IMG/VR virus record: IMGVR_UViG_3300005826_000037
Location: 1-64,000 of that record
DNA length: 64,000 nucleotides
DNA from: a virus
Direction: 5' to 3' (one strand)
Shown: piece by piece, positions 8,269 to 16,600 of the stretch
Position numbering within the stretch: position 1 is the first letter of the stretch
Layout: each line of letters opens with the position of its first letter
Made by a program: the position numbers and the translations under genes
Notes under the pieces: model-generated
What the model was told of the DNA's origin: nothing
Database searches by the model: none
The model's input: the letters and a program-made list of their open reading frames with translations, nothing else

Positions 8269-9099
8269 TTACCCATCATAGACGTTAAAATTAGGATCTT
8301 TAGTATACATTTCGTGGTCCAAACAATATCTATGTTTCCATTTATTTCTTAGATAGTTCAAATTGTGCGCTAGAAACAGCCTGTTCGTGGGAACTTTCTT
8401 CAATGATGCGCTTTCTTCATGGTATATATCTGTCTCGCCACAATATACAATCTTTTTATCCATATTGTATTTTATAGCCAAACAAAGGTCAACATCATCA
8501 AAACCCCAATGATAATTCTCATCCATCCCTAGATGCCCAGATTTTTGATTCTTAAATACGGATTTGAAACATTCAGCCTTAGTAAGTAAGACTGCACCAG
8601 TCACAACTTGAAATTGTCTATTTTTAAGAGACTGTTTATCTGTTTTTTCATTCAATCTAAAATGCATTGGTGCATGTGTTGATGGATGAAATGTAACCCC
8701 GGCATGTTGTAGCTTATCAGTGTCTGTAAATAACAATCTAGCCCCAACTACTCCAATATCTTTATTATTCATTAGCTCAATCATTTTTTTAATTGATCTG
8801 GTATCTTTAAATATCACATCATTATTTAATAATAGTACAAAATCATCATCATTGGGATTTGCCTCTTTAAAAAGATAATTCATACCTTTTGAAAAGTTCT
8901 GTAAATTGTTCTTATAAGCAATAACATTAATATTGCCTTCCCAAGATTTTACAACGTCTACTGTACAATCAGTAGACGCATTGTCTTTTATAAACCACTC
9001 ATAATCAATTTCTTTGAGTGCAGGAATTAATGACTCATTCAATTTTGATAGTTTATCTATTCCATTCCATGTTAGTGTAAATATATACAGCTTACTCAT
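8269..9099 (-). CDS. GT2 family glycosyltransferase
   Basis: A protein of 276 residues with a GT-A fold that transfers a sugar from a nucleotide-sugar donor. The family marks are FTLTWNG at 7-13, the donor-binding DNAST at 39-43, LLLNNDV at 89-95 (the DxD-like metal site), VTGAVLLTK at 166-174 and GFDDVDLCL at 199-207, followed by His227. This is the layout of rhamnosyltransferase-like GT2 enzymes. It has no membrane segment and ends three bases before the dehydratase gene, so both are probably in one operon. Acceptor unknown: host glycan, phage DNA or a virion protein are all possible. Confidence 0.85.
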   Translation of the reverse strand: MSKLYIFTLTWNGIDKLSKLNESLIPALKEIDYEWFIKDNASTDCTVDVVKSWEGNINVIAYKNNLQNFSKGMNYLFKEANPNDDDFVLLLNNDVIFKDTRSIKKMIELMNNKDIGVVGARLLFTDTDKLQHAGVTFHPSTHAPMHFRLNEKTDKQSLKNRQFQVVTGAVLLTKAECFKSVFKNQKSGHLGMDENYHWGFDDVDLCLAIKYNMDKKIVYCGETDIYHEESASLKKVPTNRLFLAHNLNYLRNKWKHRYCLDHEMYTKDPNFNVYDG

Positions 9100-9115
9100 A
9101 GTTTAATATATCCTA

Positions 9116-10096
9116 TTACCACGCAGTCCTAAACCCACCCATGACAGAAAATTCTGCATTAGAACTAATATGAACAGATGGACCAACATACATGTTATTC
9201 ATTAATGGTAAATGTTTACCAACGTTATACACAACAGGAGTCACAACTAGTTGTGCTCTCCTACTAATCGCACCATACCCAACTCCAACTTGCAAAAAAG
9301 AAAAATCCGGCTGGTTCTTATACATACCATAAGACATAACACCAATATTTATATTCGGCGTTAACTCTCCATTCATATTTGACAAATTAACACCAGAATC
9401 TGTACCAACAAATAATCTTGGATTCCACCAATGAAAAGATGGTTCTGGATATTCTTCAACCATTTCCGCCTTATCTATCTTGACATCATATGGTTTGCCA
9501 TCAACTACGACAGAGAATTTATTATACACATAATGCCTTTGATTATCATCTGTGCCTACCACATTTGTAACTCTATATTCCCTTGGTCTAATATCTATTG
9601 ACCATGGTTTCTCTTGCCATGCAGAAAAACCAACGGTACCAATTGGTACCTTAGTGTTTGGGAAACTCTCATCTAATCTAAGATTTTGTTGCTCGCTTAA
9701 ATAACCAAATCGATCGCATTCTTTACAACTAGTATCAGGAGGATTTGGATTATTTGGTCCAGTATTTGTACTAGGTATATTGTTTCCTTGCTGACCATTA
9801 CTAATAACAATAATTCTATTTATTAATTTTATCTCTGCTCCAAGAGTTTTTAAATCATCTTTTATAGCCTCAATTGCTAAACCATTTTCTTTTATATACT
9901 TTTCAATATCTTCTTTCGAAGCATATTGTCCCATACTTCTAGTTATATTATCTTCAAGTTGTTTTTGAGTTACCATACTTCTCTCAATAACCATTTGACG
10001 GTTTGAGATTTCAATCTGCTTGTAAATAATAAAACCTGCAGCACATATGGCGACCATTGCTGATATCGCAATTAAAATCTTCGTTGATAATGACAT
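9116..10096 (-). CDS. Membrane-anchored protein with coiled coil and beta-rich C-terminal domain
   Basis: A protein of 326 residues. One hydrophobic helix at 6-26, with few charges before it, works as a signal anchor. Residues 30-100 are charged and heptad-like. A Pro/Asn-rich linker at 103-120 follows, then CKEC. The remaining 200 residues are beta-rich, with Gly/aromatic alternation at 230-326 like a small barrel (INIGVMSYGM, LQVGVGYGAI, VGPSVHISSN) and end in Phe-Arg-Thr-Ala-Trp. It lies between two GT2 genes. AAGGTG precedes the start, and an extended -10 lies 55 bases upstream. A two-membrane protein is one possible reading, from topology only. Family not recognised. Confidence 0.6.
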   Translation of the reverse strand: MSLSTKILIAISAMVAICAAGFIIYKQIEISNRQMVIERSMVTQKQLEDNITRSMGQYASKEDIEKYIKENGLAIEAIKDDLKTLGAEIKLINRIIVISNGQQGNNIPSTNTGPNNPNPPDTSCKECDRFGYLSEQQNLRLDESFPNTKVPIGTVGFSAWQEKPWSIDIRPREYRVTNVVGTDDNQRHYVYNKFSVVVDGKPYDVKIDKAEMVEEYPEPSFHWWNPRLFVGTDSGVNLSNMNGELTPNINIGVMSYGMYKNQPDFSFLQVGVGYGAISRRAQLVVTPVVYNVGKHLPLMNNMYVGPSVHISSNAEFSVMGGFRTAW

Positions 10097-10140
10097 AACT
10101 TACACCTTACAATATGAACATAGCTAAAAAATAACTTATG

Positions 10141-10160
10141 TTTGATACGACTATATCAGC
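10141..10160 (-). promoter_or_regulatory. Candidate promoter in an inverted repeat
   Basis: The minus strand reads TGATATAGTCGTATCA: an extended -10 (TGA TATAGT) inside the inverted repeat TGATA-N6-TATCA, 55 bases before the start of the membrane-anchored protein. The same nine bases TGATATAGT occur before the GT4 gene. Confidence 0.35.
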
Positions 10161-10164
10161 AGTA

Positions 10165-10866
10165 TTATTTTTTGCCCCACTTTTCTACAAATATCTTCCT
10201 TGCATTTTTATATAGTTGATAAGTATTGAGCTGTTTACTCGTTTGTTTACCAAAATGTACAACAGGGATATCCACTACTTCAAATTGAATTCCAAGTTCC
10301 CTAGCCCTAAAAGAAAGGTCAGTATCCTCAAAATATGCTAATCCATATTCAGTTGAGAAAATCTGTACAATATGATAATCATCTGAAATGATACCTTTTC
10401 GTGGCACCTCTAATTTATCCCAAACTTGTTTAGATGAAGCTAAACACCAACCAGACATATATGATTTCCCAGGTAATACTTTATTTGCCTCTTGAACAAA
10501 ATTAAGAGAACTATCTAATTGACCCATAGTTGGACCAACAAGAGCATTATCACATTTATCTATAATCTTTTGTGTCCAGGTTGCATGATCGGATTTTACC
10601 CTGATATCATTATTAAGAAATAATACATTTTCACCTTCAGAAACAGTGTAACCCATATTACATCCACAAGCAAACCCCTGATTTGATGTCATTCTTATGT
10701 ATTTTATCTCTTTAGAACCCTCAAGTGATTTTTGAGTTTCATCTGTACTACCATTATCTACTATGATTATTTCATGGTCGTCCGGTAATTGTACTAAATC
10801 CTTAAGACAACTCTTCGAAAAGTTCCACTTGTTGAATACCGGAATTACTATCGACATTTTCTTCAT
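10165..10866 (-). CDS. GT2 family glycosyltransferase
   Basis: About 233 residues with the GT2 GT-A fold: MSIVIPVFNK at the start, VDNGSTDE (donor-binding loop) at about 36-43, NQGFACGCNMG, VLFLNNDI (metal site) at 81-88, SGWCLA and FEDTDLSFRARELG near 180. It resembles rhamnosyl- and glycosyl-transferases of phage and O-antigen clusters. The ATG at 10866 is chosen because AAAGGA lies about 10 bases upstream; a TTG at 10872 and an ATG at 10857 are alternatives. The start overlaps, in another frame, the 3' end of the small gene at 10802-10990. No membrane segment. Confidence 0.82.
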   Translation of the reverse strand: MKKMSIVIPVFNKWNFSKSCLKDLVQLPDDHEIIIVDNGSTDETQKSLEGSKEIKYIRMTSNQGFACGCNMGYTVSEGENVLFLNNDIRVKSDHATWTQKIIDKCDNALVGPTMGQLDSSLNFVQEANKVLPGKSYMSGWCLASSKQVWDKLEVPRKGIISDDYHIVQIFSTEYGLAYFEDTDLSFRARELGIQFEVVDIPVVHFGKQTSKQLNTYQLYKNARKIFVEKWGKK

Positions 10867-10990
10867 TATCAAAATTTCCTTTTAATTCGTCTAATATCCT
10901 TTTTATTAATTCTCTAAATTTTCTGTTTTCTGCATCAACAGTATTGTATGTCATTTCATTATTTGAGTTTATTATTAATTTACGACCCAT
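10802..10990 (-). CDS. Small protein, third of three related small genes
   Basis: A protein of 62 residues. The N-terminus RKLIINSNNEM matches the motif seen near the start of the two preceding small proteins (hydrophobic-hydrophobic-I-x-S-x-N-E/K-M). The rest is a charged helix with an acidic C-terminus. It overlaps the preceding gene by 11 bases and the following GT2 gene by about 65 bases, a long overlap that lowers confidence. No strong ribosome site (GAAAAAAA only). Function unknown. Confidence 0.5.
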   Translation of the reverse strand: MGRKLIINSNNEMTYNTVDAENRKFRELIKRILDELKGNFDNEENVDSNSGIQQVELFEELS

Positions 10991-11162
10991 TATGATTTTT
11001 TTCTATAGTAAAACTCTTTTCAAAATTAGAGTCAATCTTTACCTTTCCTAACTCTATAAATGTATTACTATTTCCTGATTCATAATTAATACCGATAATA
11101 ATCCAACCTTTTTCCAATATCCTCATTTCATTTTTAGAGGTTATTACAACTCTAGTTTTCAT
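10980..11162 (-). CDS. Small protein, second of three related small genes
   Basis: About 60 residues, starting MKTRVVITSKNEM. The strand-turn motif VVITSKNEM parallels its two neighbours, and a second strand pair follows (GWIIIGINYES, FIELGKVKI). The ATG at 11162 is preferred over a TTG at 11183; GAGGA lies about 11 bases upstream. It overlaps both neighbours by 11 bases. Likely a small beta protein made by tandem duplication; function unknown. Confidence 0.5.
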   Translation of the reverse strand: MKTRVVITSKNEMRILEKGWIIIGINYESGNSNTFIELGKVKIDSNFEKSFTIEKNHNGS

Positions 11163-11358
11163 TTCTAATAATGTCCTCTTCAATATCTATGTGTTTGATT
11201 TCTTTCAAACGCCCTTTGGCTACACCTTTAGGATTAATAATAGCAACCCCAATTGTTTCTTTTACTTTCCATCTAAGAAGATTAATTCTAATATACATCT
11301 TGTTTTCAGAAGATATTATCAAAAAATTATGTTTAAATTTTGATTTACAATTGTTCAT
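11152..11358 (-). CDS. Small protein, first of three related small genes
   Basis: A protein of 68 residues. FLIISSENKM at 12-21 matches the motif in the next two genes, then a basic strand MYIRINLLRWKV and TIGVAIINP. Its ATG overlaps the stop of the Vsr-like nuclease gene as ATGA, so translation is probably coupled. The C-terminus is acidic. No known family recognised. Confidence 0.5.
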   Translation of the reverse strand: MNNCKSKFKHNFLIISSENKMYIRINLLRWKVKETIGVAIINPKGVAKGRLKEIKHIDIEEDIIRNEN

Positions 11359-12509
11359 TCACATAAACTTTCTAAATGACATTTTTGGCACCAATTGCCC
11401 CTCTTAATATTTGCTGGCAAAGCCTGCCAAATATGCCCATTTTTACACTGAAATAACATATATTTATCAGATCTAATATAATATTCTGATAAACACTTAC
11501 CACCATGAGATTGTGAAATTTTCAAGATTTCATAAAATTTTTTGATTTTATAATTTTTAATACGGCACATTTTACAAATATCTTTATTTTTTACTAATTT
11601 ATGTTTAATATTAGCTAAGTCCTCTTTCCATTTATAACCACATTCACATTGCCATTTTAATTTAAAAGATGACCCGGCATAAAAATCAGATAAACAATTG
11701 ACATTATATGCGTTTTTTATATCTTTTTTTATATTCATGAATTCTTGGCTATAAATACAAGAAAAATCAATATTTATGTCGTCATAATCTTTTGGTAATT
11801 TGATACCAATATTTAAACACTCATTCTTAATAAATAATTTTAGATCACTGATTTTTATTTTTTCTTGTAGTGATGGTATTATAATAAGTGATATTCCTCT
11901 ATCATAACAAATTTTTTTCTTTATTAAATCATGTTCTTTTTGTTTATTACAATCACCACCAAACCATTCTACATCTCTATAATGTTGCATTCCATTATGT
12001 TCAAAAGCAATACCAAGCTCTATACAATAACCATCTAATTCTAACCTATTCCCATTTTCATTTATCAACCAAGAAGGTCTTGTTTTGACAAATGATTTAC
12101 CAAAAATAGTTTCAAAATACAATCTGCATATCTTTTCATATAACCCGCTTGAACAATATGGACACCAACGATTACTTATAATTTCTGCATATGAGGCACT
12201 CCATATATGTCCAATTTCACATTGCCATAATAGTTTTGATTTATTATTTATATATTTTCCACCAATACATTTTCCCTTTTTATTACTCGCTATTTCTTGT
12301 GCATGCATCATAGATTTTTTATTATTTCCTGCACAAACAGAACACCAACTACCTTTCCTAATAGAATCATATGTGGTATCCCAGATATGATTTTTAGAAC
12401 ATTTTATTTTGAGTTTTGTTTTTACATCATTATACTCATTAGTTAATAATACACCACCTTGGTTCTCAACTATATCTTTAATCTTACTTATTCCTATTTT
12501 TCTACTCAT
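11355..12509 (-). CDS. Vsr-like nuclease flanked by zinc-ribbon repeats (probable homing endonuclease)
   Basis: A protein of 384 residues. Four treble-clef/zinc-ribbon units surround a nuclease core. The metal ligands are Cys37/His41 with Cys56/Cys59; Cys97/His101 with Cys116/Cys119; Cys288/Cys290 with Cys312/Cys315; and Cys355/His359 with Cys374/Cys377. The core at about 121-215 has RLELDGYC, AFEHNGMQHY and GISLIIIP, the order seen in the PD-(D/E)xK/Vsr-like fold used by phage homing nucleases of the I-Bth0305I kind. The ribbon repeats probably bind DNA. It sits among glycosyltransferase genes, a typical intergenic homing position. No Shine-Dalgarno is visible before the ATG. Confidence 0.75.
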   Translation of the reverse strand: MSRKIGISKIKDIVENQGGVLLTNEYNDVKTKLKIKCSKNHIWDTTYDSIRKGSWCSVCAGNNKKSMMHAQEIASNKKGKCIGGKYINNKSKLLWQCEIGHIWSASYAEIISNRWCPYCSSGLYEKICRLYFETIFGKSFVKTRPSWLINENGNRLELDGYCIELGIAFEHNGMQHYRDVEWFGGDCNKQKEHDLIKKKICYDRGISLIIIPSLQEKIKISDLKLFIKNECLNIGIKLPKDYDDINIDFSCIYSQEFMNIKKDIKNAYNVNCLSDFYAGSSFKLKWQCECGYKWKEDLANIKHKLVKNKDICKMCRIKNYKIKKFYEILKISQSHGGKCLSEYYIRSDKYMLFQCKNGHIWQALPANIKRGNWCQKCHLESLCE

Positions 12510-12521
12510 ATAAATATGAAA

Positions 12522-13661
12522 TTATATGCACATATCAATAATTTTTCTTGTAACAGCTTCCCAGGTATAATTTGGAAGTATTTCTTTTATTTTTGGAGAG
12601 AACTTTGCATGATAATCTCCATAATTATTTACGACATCTTTTAATGCTGCCGCAGCTTTATCAACACTTGGATCAAACACTCTTGCATATGGGGAAGGTT
12701 CCCAATATTGAAGTCTAGCATCTGCTCTTATTGTTTTACCTTCAATTAATACGGAATTATCATCATTCATGAAATCTAATTGACCACCATATTTAGGGGC
12801 AACAACAATGCAATCTCCTCCAAATCCCTCCAAACCAGGCATCCAAAAACATTCAGCACGAGACATTGAAAACACAATATCACAAGCATTATACAGAGTT
12901 TCAATATCAACCACAAAATGATCTATTATCTCAATCTCTCCATGTTTCTTAAATTCATGATAAAAATCTTTTAATATCTGATTGAATGGAACACTATCAG
13001 CTGTTACTTGGGGACTCTTCTTAGATACTTTCAAAACCAAACAAACATCATCTTTGCTTGTAAACGCCTTTCCATATGCTGCTAGAACATTTGGAATATT
13101 CTTTCTTAAATGCGGCTGAGCAATATTTACAAGTATCTTATATTTTTTCTTTGTCTTTAACGGATACTTGCCAAGTTTTTCAAATCTATCCAAATAAATA
13201 CCATGAGGAATAACAACTTGTTTATCCCTTGATACTCCATTTTTAGCAAAAATATCTTTAGAAAACTCAGATGATGGTAGCATTTTATCTATGTATTTAG
13301 CATGCTTAGCAAATGCTTTTGGAAGATAATCTGTCTCATAATTCCAAATACCAAATCTATTCTTATCTCCCCTTATGAAATAATGTCTGAAATTCTTCAT
13401 AGCAGTATATGATAACTGCATATCATAATTTTTTTCAAGTTTAGATCCAACAAGAGCTTCATAATTATCTTGGATAAGAGGAGTTCCCTCCTCAACAAAC
13501 CCCTTTAAATTTGGAAGCAAATCTTCTGGAAAATAAGAATTTCCATTAGTTGAAAAAAGATCAACTTTATGACCCATTTTTACTAATTCTCGGGAAATAT
13601 TTTGTGCTACAATACTCCACGAAAAATTTTTGGAAAGAAATCCGTACCAACATATTTTCAT
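12522..13661 (-). CDS. GT4-like (GT-B) glycosyltransferase
   Basis: A protein of 379 residues with two Rossmann halves. The N-terminal half begins KICWYGFLS and has a helix rich in acceptor-side residues. The C-terminal half has VIPHGIYLDRF, ILVNIAQPHLRKNI and SRAECFWMPGLEGFGG, which match the GT4 nucleotide-sugar site and its E-x-(F)-x-P-x-LE motif. It is the first gene of the sugar cluster. The start lacks a ribosome site and directly follows a 25-base inverted repeat that holds an extended -10, so the message may be leaderless. Donor and acceptor unknown. Confidence 0.82.
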   Translation of the reverse strand: MKICWYGFLSKNFSWSIVAQNISRELVKMGHKVDLFSTNGNSYFPEDLLPNLKGFVEEGTPLIQDNYEALVGSKLEKNYDMQLSYTAMKNFRHYFIRGDKNRFGIWNYETDYLPKAFAKHAKYIDKMLPSSEFSKDIFAKNGVSRDKQVVIPHGIYLDRFEKLGKYPLKTKKKYKILVNIAQPHLRKNIPNVLAAYGKAFTSKDDVCLVLKVSKKSPQVTADSVPFNQILKDFYHEFKKHGEIEIIDHFVVDIETLYNACDIVFSMSRAECFWMPGLEGFGGDCIVVAPKYGGQLDFMNDDNSVLIEGKTIRADARLQYWEPSPYARVFDPSVDKAAAALKDVVNNYGDYHAKFSPKIKEILPNYTWEAVTRKIIDMCI

Positions 13662-13686
13662 GTGAAGTACTATATCAATACTTCAC
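13662..13686 (-). promoter_or_regulatory. Inverted repeat over a candidate -10, abutting the GT4 start
   Basis: GTGAAGTA and TACTTCAC form a perfect 8-base inverted repeat with a 9-base centre TTGATATAG that holds an extended -10 (TGA TATAGT). It ends one base before the GT4 ATG. It may be an operator, or an RNA hairpin that ends or attenuates upstream transcription; no T-run follows, so a classical terminator is unlikely. Confidence 0.45.
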
Positions 13687-13687
13687 G

Positions 13688-16600
13688 TCATGTATAAATT
13701 AAAACTAATCTTGCCATTTTACATGTAGCTGTTCCACCAGATCCTGTCAATTCAATTTTATAAATATGACTTGTCGTTCCATCATCTAAATCAGTAGAAA
13801 TATCATCAGATTCTACATAAGTCTCAGATGTTGCAGTTGTTGAAAGTTCTTGATTTACACCATCAAGCAAAATATAACCTGGAGTACCAGTCAAATTATA
13901 CAATCTAATTTCAGCAGTACCAGCAGTAGTTTCTATAATAGCTTCAAACTTAACACTTGATAATCCAGTCTGAACAAAATCATCAAAAGTAAACTCAAAA
14001 GCACCAATATCTGTAGCTGTTGTTGCTGTAAATACGCCGGCAACACCATATACATACACTGGGTTCATGTAGATAAATGAAGGATCTAATTTTCCAGCAC
14101 TATCTGTTTTGACCATTTTACCAGCATCAAAAACTCCAGTGGATGAAGAAATAACTCCAGGAAGATCGTAAATAAACTGATAACTCAAAGCACTTCCGCT
14201 GCTCATCAAAACTGTTCCATAAGTTCCAGCAGCATTCAATCCAGTGCCTCCATTTACTATTGGAAGAATACCAGTTGTTTCTGCCTCTAAATCAACAAGA
14301 GCAGATGGTCCACCAGAAACTGGTCCGTTAAAGATTGAAATAAGACTTAACATATTTCTTACTTGCTCAGATTGAACAAACAAAGGAGTGTTGTTAAATC
14401 CACCCTTCTTAAGATATACACTCACCTGTACCTTAGTACTTAAGGTTTGCATTACTGCATCTTCATAAAGATTGGTAAAATTAAGTGTCAAAAATCCGGT
14501 GGAATAATCCATAGATACGCCCATTTTACCATCAACTATTGCTCCAGTATATCCATCAGGATCTTCTCCATTAGTGTTAGGAGAGAATGATTGAACAGCA
14601 ACAGAGAACCTAATTTTGTCATTAGTCAAATCACTTGATCCAACGAATGAACAATCTGCATATCTCATAGCTGGATAACCAAGTCTTGTTAAACCTGTTG
14701 GTAATCCTGTTGTTCCATCCAATTCAGAAACGATGAAATCCTGCATAAGGTTTAATGTTTTTTCATTTCCATAAAGACCATTTGGAATTTCAAGAACGAT
14801 TGTGCCCATTTCAAAGTCTACTTTGTAGAAATCTCCTGTAGGTCTTTTAATATCTCCAGTTCCAATTATAATATTATCTGGAGCATAAAAATCTATTGTT
14901 CCAGAGTCAAAATCAATAGGTAATGGATATGTATTGCAGGTTACACCATCAAGAGTACATTGGTTTACGCTATACCCAGTTAATGATGTAAATACGGAAG
15001 GAACTGTTTTAGTTCTAGTGCCTGTTATAACCCTAAAATCCTCCCAAGTTAATTTCTTTTCAAAATTCAACAATGCTGGATAGCTATAGAAATTATGACT
15101 ATGGAAATATCCATCAGCTAAGAAAATATCTTGTTCTGGATGAATAGATGTAGCTCTACCAGTAATAACTGAAGAGTAATCATCTGCTCTATCAATATAT
15201 TTTTGAACCTTAAATCTTACTACATTAAATGTAGTTCCAATTTTTGTGTAAGGATCTGTAGTTGGTGCAGGATAAGTTGGAGAAGGTGCACCTATATAAG
15301 GATATCTGTTTACATAACTCTCAAGTAAATATCCATCAGCTTCTGTTACTGCAAAGTCACCATTAATATCAGCTCTTAACATCTGAGCATAAACATCACC
15401 AGTAAGATAAATCTTCCTCAAAGTGATAACATCAGATAATGAATCAATACCAATAATACTAAAACCACCATAATTAGCATCAACAGACGGAGTATTTATA
15501 ACTAAAGTAAAATCTGTTAGACCTATAATTGTACTAAAAGAAACTGTAGAACTAGTGAATTGAGCAAGCCTATTATCATTAGGATTAGCCACAATAATTC
15601 CATCACTACCAGATGCAACAACATATCCATCAGATCTAACCAATTGGAAACTTATACTAAATCCATTTGAAAACGGAGCGGTAAGAGTTCTATAACCATT
15701 TACATATGTTGTGTATCCATATCCATCTGTGGTAACGCTTGATGTTTCTGGTAAACCAGTATTCATATTAAAACCATAATATGATTGTAGTAAATCCAAA
15801 TCATCAGAAGTAATCACTCCATCACCATCAACATCCCCAACCATCATTTTACATAATTTTGCTTCAGAAACTCTGTAATATGTACTTGTGTCAATAGCGT
15901 TTGGATAGATTTTTGCATCATTAAAATTCCCCAAAAGAAGATTTGTTTCTAATGCAGTAACAGCCGTACTATACCTACCAGTATCAGTTGTATCGGTTAT
16001 AATTTTAACTAAGATTTCGTCATCTACAATTGTTGCGCTGTATAACAATGATGAAATTGATGCTTGAGATGCATCATATGATTTGTTGTTTTTATCAGAA
16101 ATAGAACCAATTATTAAAGGTTCTGATGCTGCCGTTAAATTAGCAATATCGATTGAATTCAATAAACTAACAGATGGAACAAATTCTTTTCTAGAGTATA
16201 CTGGTTGACCAGTTCTTTGATCTGTTACTTGATCAGTTTTCTCAACGGTGGCTGAAACTACCGCTCTATATACATCATTACCAGTAAACTCAATATCCTT
16301 TAAACAATAATCTTCTGTTGCTTGTGTTATTGTATTAAGTTTTGTTTTTGGTAAAATAATACCATTACCAGCATCATATCCTTGTCCATCAGATACTTTT
16401 GCAGCATCATGCCAAATTCTAAACCATAAATCTTGCTCAGGAATATCAACCCATACAGAACCAGAAAAAGAAGTTATTCTTGAATCATCAATAAGATCAC
16501 TTCCTGCCTCTAAGATAATATCACATTTATTCGCAGTACCTGCTCTTTTAATAGCAAAAGCGTAATAATCTCCCACTGTTATGTTATTTCCATTTCCTGC

